From the NCBI GenBank assembly GCA_025738555.1, contig JAOVFP010000012.1, forward strand, positions 744,001 through 808,000: a DNA stretch of 64,000 bases. The letters are read 5' to 3'. The stretch's first letter is position 1, and the number at the start of each line of letters is the position of its first letter. Shown here one piece after another: positions 43,992 through 56,839 of this stretch. The stretch is from Cyathus striatus. Taxonomy: Eukaryota > Basidiomycota > Agaricomycetes > Agaricales > Nidulariaceae. A model generated the notes under the pieces. That model was not told the origin of the DNA. It saw nothing but the letters and a program-made list of their open reading frames with translations, and made no database searches. Both the position numbers and the translations under genes were made by a program.

Positions 43992-46475
43992 ATGGCGCTT
44001 TATTTTTTGACTCTTCTTTTGCTTCCCCTAGCTTCCGCTCTGAACAATGGCGTTGCAATCACCCCGTCGATGGGTTGGAATCCCTATAACGCCTTTCTGT
44101 AAGTACTTTGTGGCCACAACGTCGTTCGTTTAGCATGATACTTCCAGATGTGATACGACCGAGGCCCAGTATAAAACCGCGGCTGATAAGCTCATTAGTT
44201 TGGGATTGAGCACGCTCGGTTATAAGTATGTCAACCTGTAAGTTTCCGGGGTAAATTGATAATGGATTGACCGCTGACACGATCTATTGGGAAGCGACTG
44301 CGGGTGGCAAGGAAAAACACGAAATTCGACTGGTGGTTTTACTTGGGATAATACCACAATTCCATCGGGCATTCCTGCACTATCGTCCTACGTCCACGAC
44401 CTTGGCCTGAAATTCGGAGTCTATTCCGATGGGCATGTCCGCTAGCTTTCATATGTTGTACAAGCTAACTGATATCCGCCTCAGTGGCGTGTATGCCTGC
44501 GACTTTGTAGGCGGAACTGCTCATTATTTGGGAAGTCTGGGACATGAGGCGTCCGATGCAAGCACTTTCGCGTCATGGGGAGCCGACTACCTCAAGGTAA
44601 GTGAAGGATTGCGTATACATTCGTTCTATTTTCTGATGAATATCTCTAGTATGACAACTGCTACGCAGGTAATGGAACCGTCAGTAGCCCGGAGTTTCAA
44701 CAGCTAACTTCTGCTGCAGTTAACTCAGCTGATTTCGTCGACGACAACCCGCCTATATCGGTACGTCTACTCCTTCCTCTCCCGGTCTGGGGTGATCAGC
44801 GCTAAACGTTCTGATTCTGGAACAGATTCAGGTAAGATAGTAGAAATCTCTCATCGTTTCCCTATTCTCAATGGATCATTTCATTTAGGCTCACTACACG
44901 ACTATGCGTGATGCCTTGGCTGCGACCAACCGCCCCATTGTGTTCTCAATCTGCGAATGGGGTGTCCAAGGTTAGCATGTTGCATTCCATTTGCTCGCTT
45001 TCTGAACAGCTTCCATCTGAAGACCCGGCGCGATGGCCGGCAAGTGCCGTGGGGAATTCGTGTGTTAAATGAGCCTTGTGCAGTAATCTGATTATCCTCA
45101 CTAGCCACGTTTTTTAGATGGAGAATCTCGCAAGTAAAAATATTCACGGCCACGTTTTCTGCACTTACACGCTTTTTGATCAGGAACGATATCGGTCCCC
45201 CCGCTTCATGGGATAATCTCTTCAGGATTATAAACCAATTGGTACCCATCGCTCAATTTGCGGAATCAGGTGCATGGAATGGTAGGACAATCATTGCGCC
45301 GGGAATACCGAAATGATGTACATTAACGTGCAGATCTTGACATGCTCGAGGTCGGGAATACTGGCCTCAGCTTAACAGAGCAGCAAACGCATTTTACATT
45401 TTGGGCAGCAGCAAAGTAAAATGCTGGTTATTTCCACGTGTATCTGCGCTTATCCAGAGAATGACAGGTCCCCACTCATCATTTCCACCGATCTTAGCAA
45501 TGTATCGACGGAGGCACTGGACATCCTCAAGAACCCAAGAATCATCGCGTTAAATGTGACCCATCTTTTTATTTCGATCCTTTCCCATTCTCATGCCATT
45601 CATTTCATAGCAAGACGCGCTTGGAAAATCAATCAGTTTTAAGCGTAGGTACACCAACGACCATGATGTTTGGGCAGGGCCTTTGGCTGACGGCTCAATT
45701 GTGGCTGGTACGTTCATTCGTTCACCACTTTCCTAACCGTTAACTGACAACTTGCAGTTGTCATTAATTGGCAGTCTTCGTCTCGCTCCCTAACATTTAA
45801 TCTAGCAGACGCTGGGTTCATATCCGCAACGGCGACGGATCTAATCACTGGGGCGTCGTTGGGGCGTCTCACCACATCGTAGGGGGCTTTATCCCAATCT
45901 CGTTCTCGTTAATGTTCTATCTACAGGTACACCACCGCCGTCCCCGCTCACGGTTCATTAGTGCTGAAGCTGTCCGGCGGAATTACTGCGCCTACACAGA
46001 AGTTCACGTACTATAACGCCGCGGCCTCCTCCAACACCCTTGCCGGAGGCGCCAACCTTCGCGTTGTCAACTCTACTGTAACCGTTGTCGGCTTTGTTGG
46101 TAACGGGGGCACGCTAACTATTAACAACATTGACGGCGGGTCCGACGGGACAAAGACGCTTTCTATCGACTACATCAATGGGGACTATGTCTTCAGCAAC
46201 ACGGCGTGCTCAAACTGTCGCAATGCATTCATCAGGGTAAATGGGGGTAGCGCGATCCAAGCACAGATGCCGATCTCAGCGCAGGTGAAGTCTAACCTGT
46301 TCCTCAGATCCAGCGTAATCTAACGTTGTCTCACCTGGTGCAGAGTTGGGATATTCTTTTCTCAGGTTACTTGGTGTCGCTCTCAGGCTTCAAGCCCGGT
46401 CGAAACAACACTATCACCATCTCGAACCCTGACGCGTTTGCGCCAGATTTCTACCGTATTGGTGTATCTGTATAA
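43992..46475 (+). CDS. GH27 alpha-galactosidase with C-terminal CBM35-like domain
   Basis: A secreted glycoside hydrolase removing alpha-1,6-galactose from plant galactomannans and related sugars. Sixteen exons join in phase to 556 aa. After the signal peptide (MALYFLTLLLLPLASA) come ITPSMGWNPYNAF, YVNLDCGWQGKTRNSTGGF, GLKFGVYSDGGVYACDFVGG, the nucleophile motif YLKYDNCYA (Asp151), FSICEWGVQDPARWP and NSWRISNDIGPPASWD with the acid/base Asp near 234. A beta-sandwich and a CBM35-like domain (KFTYYNAAASSNTLAGGANL to DFYRIGVSV) follow. Two introns need GC donors, GCATGT at 44433 and GCAAGT at 45130; both restore highly conserved sequence. Exons of 6 nt (44826-44831) and 12 nt (45118-45129) are also required. 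The gene looks intact. Confidence 0.9.
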
Positions 46476-47125
46476 GTCTATACCCATCCCCAAGCGCAGT
46501 TCTGCCCCGTCTCGGAGTGAGATCTGGGTCTGCAACTGCACGTTTCGTTCATTTCTCGGAATAAACCGCGGGACATTTCGCCTTGACCAAAGTGGTGGAA
46601 ATGACTTGTCTATTAGTATGAGATTAGCGCACATGGGATGGGATCTGTTTAATTCAAGGTTTATGTGCACCAAACGAAAGGATGAGATCTGTTGTTTTGT
46701 TTACGGCTTGACGGGATGATCCTGTTGATCAATCTGTCATATTTGAGAAGGTGCCGTAAAGCGTGTCCAACGGAGACGGTGAGTTTTTTGGAGTGGAATA
46801 AGAATAATACATGAAATGATTGTTTTTACTACCGAGAAAAACCAAAAATATAGGTAAGAATGTGTAAGCGTATTATATCATATATAGAACACAAAACACG
46901 TATGGGGGGATAGGTGGAGGTGGGATAAAGTCGACTCCGTACAGTGTTAGGATATTTACAAAGTGCGAATAATAAAACAACATGAACGAGAAAGATACAG
47001 AACCGTTTTCCAGTCAAGAAAGGCAAGGTACATGTCTGTCTGGGGTATACAGTTAGAATCGCGGGGGGGTGTGGTACGCGTAGGAGTCGTAAAAATCAGA
47101 AAATAGAAAGAAAAAAAAAACATAG
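46476..47125. other. Intergenic between two 3' ends
   Basis: 3' flanks of the GH27 gene and the PAS gene. A poly-A run at about 47109-47119 precedes the PAS stop on the plus strand. No gene is seen. Confidence 0.5.
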
Positions 47126-48927
47126 CTACGTCTCCGCCCGTCTGAGAATGACCATTAATCCATCCGAGTGCGCTGAAAAGATGGCGTCGACGACGATCTG
47201 CGGTGCGTTGGTGATGATCTCAGAGGGAGATAGTCGGGTATTAATATTGCGCCGGCCACTGGCAGCACTGGCAGACGCCGTACTCGCGGTCCTCGCGGCC
47301 CTCGCCCGCCCATGATGGTGATGGCCATTCGTCGAGCCCTGCCTCGCCCTCCTCTCGGGCTCCGCCATCCTCTCGACCGAATCCCTCCCTTCGGTAAGCA
47401 GAGCAAACTTTCCAAATCCAAAGCCGCCATCACTCGGCTGGCCGCGCTCATTCACGCCCCATCCCTTGACACAATCAATCCAGCTCCTGACAATGTCCTC
47501 GTCCTTCTTGGCTACGAAATCAAAGAAGCTGCGGCCGGTGCAGGAGGTGGTTTGGACGAGGAGGTCGTTGGAACAGTAGAGGATGTTGCATTGGATGCTG
47601 AATCGGTTTAGGATGAAGGCGGTGCGGAAGGATTGATTGGGGAGGTGGTCGAATGTGATGACGCGTTCGCGGGGGGGTGCTAGTGGGGGTGGCGGTGTGT
47701 GGTGGCGGTTGTGGGGGTAGTGTGGGGAGGAAGGGGAGTCACTTCGGGAGGGGGGACGTCCTACACGGTCTCGGTCTAGCTCACGATCGCCCTGCTCACT
47801 TTCTTGTTCTTCATCCTTCTCTCGTTCGTCGTAGTAAGCCACGCCGTCGCCCTCGTCTCCACTTGCGCCAAAAGAGGCACTGCGGGTGCTCGGTCGCCGA
47901 CTGCGGACAGGGCTGCTTCGTGGGCTTGGAGAGCCCCAGCTGCTGGTGGAGGAGGTGGGTGAGCCGGGGTAGGCTAGGCTGCGTGGGATGGGCGAGGGTG
48001 GGAGTGGAGAAGGGTCGCCCCAGCGCTGCATGGAATGGTTAGTAATGGGTATGATAAAAAGGGCAGGAATGGCGCGGCGGAATGGGTGGGCCGACATCGG
48101 ACGAGGTCGTTAGGATACCTAGATAGCTCGGTATCATGAACCCAAAAGCCGGTAGTCAAATGAGATAGAGTATCGTATGGGGTGTATGGAAGAATGGATG
48201 AGGAAGAGGGACGCACTCGGAATTCGAAATTGGCAGCACTGGGTGTGATAACTGTTATCTCCTGGGCTGTCGAGGCGTTGTGAAGTGCTTTGGCGCCGGG
48301 GCTGGCGAAGGATACGCTGCCGACGAGGACGTTGTGGACGACGGTTCTGTTGGGGAGAATGAGTACATGGTTTGGGGTGAATGGGGAGGGATGTACCTGG
48401 ACTGTTGGTTGGGGGTCAGCAGGAGACAGGGGTAGAAGGAAGGGGACGCACAACACCACAGAGAATGTAGCCTCGGTAGGGATCCTTGTGTTTCATACGG
48501 AGGTAACATAGGACGGCGGCCTTGTCTTGCTTTATGGTATCGCTGGGGGGGAGTGAGTGGAGGGGATAAGAGAGAGGGAGGGGAACAGACTAGTGGAGCT
48601 GCTTTGTGCGGGAAAACTCGTCTGGGTGGACGAGCTCGAGGGAGGGTCGACCGACGAGTTCGTGTGGTTCGTAGCCTGCAGTGAGATTAGCAGGAAGGGG
48701 GAGGGGATAGAGGGAAGAGGGGACAGACCGAGGAGATCAGAGACCGATTCTGTCATGTACAACCATCGTGCCTGGAAGGTTGTGAAGAGGGAAAAGGGCG
48801 TTGCGGGGGAGAGAACTGACCTCCTGCGAAAAGTCGACAATGCCGACTGGAGTGTGTTAGTGAAGAAGGAAAAGAAAGATAAAGAAAAAGACGGACTGAA
48901 AGAGACGTTTGGGGGAGTAGAATCCAT
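47126..48927 (-). CDS. Two-PAS-domain protein, white-collar-like but without GATA finger
   Basis: Seven exons (48897-48927, 48821-48846, 48729-48771, 48591-48675, 48448-48542, 48217-48401, 47126-48025) give 454 aa. The first PAS begins right after the start: FIGIVDFSQEARWLYMTESV then SDLLGYEPHELVGRPSLELV and HPDEF. A second PAS-like block comes near residues 300-370 (FSIQCNILYCSNDLLVQTTS then CTGRSFFDFVAKKDEDIV) and resumes at the C-terminus (SDGLMVILRRAET). Between them is a Ser/Pro/Arg-rich linker. The flavin-binding LOV motif (GxNCRFLQ) and a zinc finger are absent, so this is not a photoreceptor by itself. It may be a PAS partner in light or redox signalling; the function is inferred. Confidence 0.75.
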
Positions 48928-49162
48928 GTTTGGTGGATTGGAGTAAGTCAGGGGAGGATATTTAATGTGTGCGGGGAGTGGCAGGATGTATGTAAGAATG
49001 AGCCTAATGAATATATTATATTTGCAGATATTATCAAAGAACGGAACCAAAACAAAATAGATCTGACCCGGCAATCTAGCCAGATCACCTCTTTTTCATG
49101 TCGGATCTGCCCACACTCTTCTAATTTCAGCCCTGCCGTAACACATCCCATCCCATTCATCC
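48928..49162. promoter_or_regulatory. Divergent promoter between the PAS gene and TRM61
   Basis: Only 235 bp separate the two outward-facing start codons, so both promoters lie here. AT-rich sequence is centred on 49000-49060. Confidence 0.5.
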
Positions 49163-50844
<1,682 letters not shown>

Positions 50845-50976
50845 TATTAGAACTATGGATGGCTAAGATACTATAGAATATGTACACATGAAACTATGGA
50901 TAAAATATATTGGATATTCCTATAAATTAGTGAGGTAAAAAAGATCTAATTCGCGGGTAGAACCCCACAGCGCACA

Positions 50977-53900
50977 TCACTGAGCAATGGCACGTCTAAA
51001 CGCTTCTTCCACTTCCTTTTCCTGAGCATGCTGCGCTGCAGACTTGCCTGTTCTCGGGCGTAATGTCCGCGTAGGAGCTGGTATAGGCGCAGCAGTAGCC
51101 TTCTTCCTAGGTCGTTTCACTGGTTTACTCTCCTCAGACTCGACCTCCTCCGGGCTCTCGGTGGCACTGCGCTCTGCTTCCTCCTCTTCGTCCGAGTCCC
51201 GGGCCTTGCGCTTCCGTCCCCGTGGCGGTTGCTTTTTTTTCTGCGAGCGCGTCGTGCGCCCATTAAGACCAGACTTGGCGGGGGTGCTCCTCGTACTAAT
51301 TACAGGTCTTTTCTTCGGTAACTCCAATTCTTCCACCTCCGCTTCCGCCTCTAGCCTCTTCTTCTCCATCTCCTCAGCCAGCTCCTGCATGGTCTTCGGC
51401 ACCCTACCGTTTGTAACCGTCGAGATACCTATCTCCTCCATTTCCACATCCAGATCATACGTCGTGACGTCTGGTGGATCATACCTAGTGTCATAATCTG
51501 CTTCTTCCGTATTCTCTAGTAGTTCCTGATCGCCGTGTGTGTCCTCGAAAACAGCGGGAGCAGTGACAGCTACAAGGGGAACGTGATTGTACTTGGGTAG
51601 ATGGAATGCCTGTACCACATCGTCGGCCCCCACCAGAAATCCACCTCCAGGAGCTTCAATGGGCGCTTCCTGTTATATCGATGAATGTCACGATGATATC
51701 TCAACAAATAGGGACGATACATTCTGACACACCTCCGCAGTATCTGCCTCATCTTGTGGCTGGGCTTCCGATTTTGGTTCGTGTGGGGTTGCCTCTGGTT
51801 TTTTCCCGTATTGTTTTTGGAGGCGCTGCCGTATTTGGAGGCCATGTATTAGTCTCGTCCACTGCTTTAGCACGCGGTCCTCACGCCTCGCGCGAGCCTT
51901 CTCCTCGGCTTCGCGTTCAGCTTCCCAATATGCCTATTGGTATCCAACAGTCAACGCAAGTCAGATAAGGTTGAATGAAGCCTTACGTCTAGTAATACGG
52001 CTTCATTCTCTGCTGCAACTACTATTCCTTCAATAACCGGAAACGCTCGGCGCTTCTTGAATTCAAATCCAGTCTAATATGATGGCGTTAGGGAACCTGG
52101 TTCCATGCATAATGAATTACACACGCACCACTGCCTCTGCGTAATCAAATCCAAGCTTTCTGGCTATTTTTGCGGCACCCTTAACTAAGGCAAGGTAAGC
52201 ATGAGTAAACCAACATAAAGTTAAGGACTGACAAGGAACGTGAACACCTCCCTTCGGCAACATCGACGGCACATACAAATCGATGTTTCCGAAGCTGTTC
52301 TTGGGGACCTTTCCCTGTACAAGTTCGGAAACATGTGAATCATAGATTAGAATCGAAGGGCAACGTCTGTCCCCTAAAGAACGTCAACTCACGTCAAGCA
52401 CCGGATCCGGAACGAATGGTTCTGTCTGCGAACGGGAATATAAGCCTTGCATAACTTCCCCGCCTGACGTCCCTGCTGGACCTGGAGAAGACCCGGCTTC
52501 CTTGAGACCGTCTTTGAGAATTTCGAGTTCCCGCATGCGGCCTACCGTTCCCGCGCGAACTTTAATGAATTTCAAGGCCTGACATCCTGGTTTAACAGTC
52601 CTCCCTTCACTTCGCATCCAATTTTCCGCAGTCTTGAGGGACACGACTGCAGAGCGAGGATATACTGGCTCACCACGAAACTTTCCCAGCTCCGGAGTTT
52701 CTGGTGGAGGTGGATATATGGTCTCGGTCTGCTTTAAATGCCGGGTTAGCACGTAGCTGTTGCATACTTCAATTAAGCGAATCAGGAAATATGAAAGAAA
52801 TAAATACACAGTGTGATCTTTGAAGCCACCAATGGTAGTAGGCATTCCTTCCATCATCTGGGCAGCTTCTAGCTCTGCGTCCTCGACATCATCGCGATTA
52901 AGCTGGTAAGGTCGTTTGACTTTATTGACAACACTCTCCCACCACGCTTGGCGCCCTTTCCCGCCACCGCCGATGTTGGGTGCATTGCTGCCACCCTGTA
53001 ATTTTGCCACAGTAGCGCCGTACTGTCTCGCGTAACGCCTGGTCACATCACGAGCGAAACCGTCCTCTTCGAAAGCAAGCACGTAGAGCATACGATTCTC
53101 TACCTTTGTTCCCGGAAGATGGCCGCCAGCGGGAATATTTGCATTGGCGTATGGGTGTGCCAGCCCAGTAGGTCCGAATGTCTGCGGGGTGTTACTACTG
53201 GGGACATTAGACAGCGGTGTGGGATCGAATACTTTCCGCTTGTTGACATATCCTCGAATGGGATCGACCGGTAGCCAGCGTGCATCTGCACGCGAATACA
53301 CTTCAGTCCAGAAGACAGGAGGTGAATGTACAGGATGAGGAGACGCTGGCTCCATATGTAAATGTCAGATGAATATACTGAATGACAGCAAGGCGTACCA
53401 AGTCGAGATGAGCTAGCACGAGAAGAGCCTGGTGCACTTCCCAGTTTCTGTCCTGAGCTCTTCGACTTCCTCAGTTTAATGACAGGTTTTGCCTTTTCTT
53501 TTCCTTTGGCTTTATCACTCTTGGGAATAGGAGCTCCGCCCATCCGTTGGCCGTCACCAGGGAATACCTTCGCCTTTCCCTTTCCTTTGATATCGGAACC
53601 TGACACGGAGACGGAGGTCGACCTAGATCCACCCTCTCCCTGGTCCTCTGTGCCAGTGTTGTTTTCCGCCTTCTCTTTTCCCTTTCCTTTAGGCTTTCGC
53701 TGGTATTTAGGTTTTGGTTTCCCTATACTTGCCTTCCAAGGAACCGGTTGCAGACTGACTACAAGGCGAGTAGGAATTCCAAGCGCCCGGCAGAGAGCTG
53801 TGAATAACTGTGCGCTGGTATCGCGCGACCCAGTCTGCATTAGAGCATGTTTCATGAGGCTTTTCTCGCTTCTTATCAGCTCACCCTCATCATCAAGGAT

Positions 53901-54568
53901 ATCTTCAAGTGTCTCAATATCGAAAGGTTCTTCTGGGTCCTTTCTATTCTTCGTAAATAGATCCATGCACCGTTGAACCTCATCGAACGTCCGATTGCGA
54001 ATGTGACCTTCCCAAGTAACTTCAAAGAAATCAGTTGCCCACCATTGCGCTAGATTGCCCATGGCATTCTCAAACAGGCGACCTCTATTAGCTTGATTCG
54101 GGACACGAGATTTGTGAATCACAGCGAATGCATTTTGTAGAGTCATAGGTGTCAATGAAAGTAACCTTGCCTGTTGCGCTTTCAAATTATATACACGCTT
54201 GACAATGAAAGCGAACGTACTTGAAGAAGCTCATCGTTCAGCCACTTGTTCCGTATTCGAGCATTAACGAGAAGAGCAACGGTATGAATCTTGTGACAAT
54301 CAATCCGCATCAACCGTTCAGCATGAGAAATACCCTTCGGTCTACAAGGTCAATCAGGACTATCTCAATCGTGCATATCCCGGTCTACAGACTGTTTCGG
54401 AGCAGTTACAGGTTTGGGACGCGCTTGAATGGTGATTTCAATATGCTTTGGTTCTTCAAGTTGGATGTCAAACTCTGGTTGATGCACTGGAACTTCAACC
54501 TCTTCCCAGTCGAAATCATCGTCGCTGTCTTCTCCAGCTAAAGGATTCATTTCGACATCAGAGGACAT
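50977..54568 (-). CDS. RAD4: Nucleotide-excision-repair damage sensor RAD4/XPC
   Basis: Rad4/XPC recognises helix-distorting DNA damage and starts global nucleotide excision repair. Ten exons (54389-54568, 54221-54334, 53399-54170, 52808-53345, 52393-52756, 52233-52314, 52129-52184, 51987-52073, 51733-51933, 50977-51669) give 1028 aa. The transglutaminase-like fold is seen in ENAMGNLAQWWATDFFEVTW, LFTALCRALGIPTRLVVSLQ and FWTEVYSRADARWLPVDPIR; a Lys/Gly/Ser-rich insertion splits it. The DNA-binding hairpin domains follow: HTVYVLTRHLKQTETIYP (BHD1), NSFGNIDLYVPSMLPKGGVH (BHD2/3) and IARKLGFDYAEAVTGFEFKK then RAFPVIEGIVVA. A ~200-residue acidic/basic tail with several nuclear-signal-like clusters ends the protein. 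The ATG at 54566-54568 (MSSDVEMNP) was chosen; an in-frame upstream codon exists at 54646. Confidence 0.92.
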
Positions 54569-55495
54569 ATTGTGAATACTGGTATAGAAGAGAAAGCAGC
54601 ACCCGTAACGACGGCGCTCGCTCGAATGATGACTAGCACGCTCCAATGTTTGAAGCGTGACTTAAATGACACGACTGTCACGAGTCATTGAGTGTGACTA
54701 GTTGACTAGCGGTCCCGAGCGACGTACCCGAACTCCGATGGAATTGTAATTCCGGTACGAGGCTGTCGCGCTCCGATTCAAACACGAGCACATACAAGTG
54801 CCGGGTTCTGCTTTGGTTCTGCTTCAAATTTCAAACGTTCACTCAGTACTCAAGTACTCAACGTTCACTGGCAATATTGCATACTTAACTCCTCTATTGA
54901 TCTCATGCTAAGTTTAACCTCGACAAAATGCGTGCTAAATTACCGGCGAACTTTTGGTAGACCTGGGGATTGTTAAGCTTGCAAGGCTTAAGCTGTCACT
55001 ATTACTCACTAATTCCTGTTCCTATCATGCTACAGCTTGGGCAACGCGAAGATTCGTCAGCGTTTTGAAGAGTCTCTCACCTCTCGTCGCTACACAGTGC
55101 CATATAGCGGAAATATAATCAAGTGATCTGGACAGTTGAGAGCAGATGACCAGTGGGTGGGAATAGCTTTCTCATCATCAGAGCAAATGACTTCTTAGCG
55201 CTCGCAATTAACCTCTGTAACCTGACGTAAAAGAACTACTAAACTTCGCGACGCGTTGCTCCTTACTGTCTTAAAGTGCCTTGAACATACTTTATCGCAA
55301 GCAGTTTATGCTTGCTTAATTACTTCCTTTCACTGGGTCGGAAGCCACCGATAGCCGTGGTCCATAATGCGGTAGACACGTTCTATAATTAATCATGGAA
55401 TTGCTATCATTACCCGCGGACCATCCTCGACTTTCTCATCCGGCAGCGATAAATACTTAAACTCAAGAGTCTTCAGCATCCATCTTCCTACAGTC
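54569..55495. other. Divergent intergenic region, RAD4 and SDR genes
   Basis: About 0.9 kb between the outward-facing starts of RAD4 and the SDR gene, with no gene visible. Shortly before the SDR start, TAAATACTTAA at 55450-55460 is an AT-rich, TATA-like stretch. Confidence 0.45.
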
Positions 55496-56605
55496 ATGAG
55501 TTCGCAATCCCCAGTGTGGTTTAGTAAGTCCATTCCGTCGATTAATGTCTCTTTGATTTACTAACACTGATATAGTTACAGGTTCGCAATCAATATTGAC
55601 CTTCTTTGACCAAGTCTTTAATACTTATATATAGGTTCATCAACCGGCTTCGGTCGCGCTGTTGTCGAGACTGTCCTTGCCAATGGAGGCATCGCTGTCG
55701 CAACTCTAAGGACGCCATCAGCGTTAGCTGATCTCGCTGCTCAGTATCCACCTGATAGGCTCCTTCTCGTTCGTCTGGACGTTACAAAGACGGATGAGAT
55801 TTCGGAGGCATTTGCCAAAGCAAAAGAAGCTTTCGGTCGAATTGATGTTGTTTACAACAATGCTGGTCTCGCCCTCATAGGCGAGGTCGAGAGTGTACCC
55901 GAGCAGTCTGCGAGAGATGCGTTCGAGGTGCGCCACATACCAATCTGACCATAAACAAAATAGGCATCTATATTTACAGGTCTTGTTCTGGGGAGCGGTG
56001 AATGTCACTCGCAAAGCCTTGGAATACTTCCGCGAGAACAAACCAATTGGTGGCCGCTTAATTCAAGTCTCCTCGTTTTATGGTATATTGGGAGAATCTG
56101 GGACTGGCTTTTATAGTGCAACGTGTGTTTATGCTTTTACTCCTCGTTGCTACTCTAAAGTTTCCTTCTAGTAAGTTTGGTATTGAAGGTCTCACCCAAG
56201 CTTTGGTAAAGGAGATTGAGCCCGAGTGGAACATCAAGGTATTTCAACGATTTCACACATCTGTCCAACTGACGTTAAAGCGGTACAACACAGATTACTC
56301 TTTGCGAACCCGGTCCATTTTTGACGAATATTAAGGAGAATGCTCACGTCTCAATGGCCACTCACCCAGCGTACACTCCGATGAGAGACGGGAAATACAG
56401 GTGTGATCCTCTGAATATAGACCTCAATGGCGACAAGGATAAAGCTGCTAAAGCGATATGGAAACTCGGATCGCTGCCCGACCCTCCACTCCACCTTCCA
56501 CTTCATAAGGAAGCTGTTCGTGCTTTACGAGTTAAAGCAGCTGAATTACTGAGGGATGCAGACGCGTATGAATCTTGGTCGGATGATATGCTTCTGGACC
56601 AGTAG
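55496..56605 (+). CDS. Short-chain dehydrogenase/reductase (classical SDR)
   Basis: Six exons (55496-55523, 55576-55581, 55635-55927, 55980-56122, 56172-56238, 56294-56605) give 282 aa. The protein is an NAD(P)-dependent oxidoreductase of unknown substrate. The nucleotide-binding motif is VWFITGSSTGFGRAV. It is assembled across a 6-nt exon TTACAG that encodes the I-T-G of TGxxxGxG. Further motifs: RLDVTKTDEI (adenine-side Asp), VVYNNAGLALIG, SSFYGILGESGTGFYSATK (Ser-Tyr-Lys catalytic set), FGIEGLTQALVKEIEP and ITLCEPGPFLTNI. The C-terminal ~90 residues resemble fungal SDRs of the oxidoreductase type that accept bulky or lipid-like substrates, but the substrate cannot be named. Confidence 0.88.
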
Positions 56606-56839
56606 ATATTAATTATATGTACAGCTGAATTTCTCTCGTATGTACAACTCCCGCATCTTCGCAACTTCTTTTACTTTTATTCGATCTCGGTGCCAAGGTG
56701 AAAGCCTTGAATAGCAACGAACTGGGAATGTACAAGAAAGGCAAGTCGACGGCTTGCTCCTCAGAACTAGGTACTTAGTTAACCATCATCAGCAACTTCT
56801 TTCGTACAAAGCCGACTAACTACATCTAACTACGATCTC

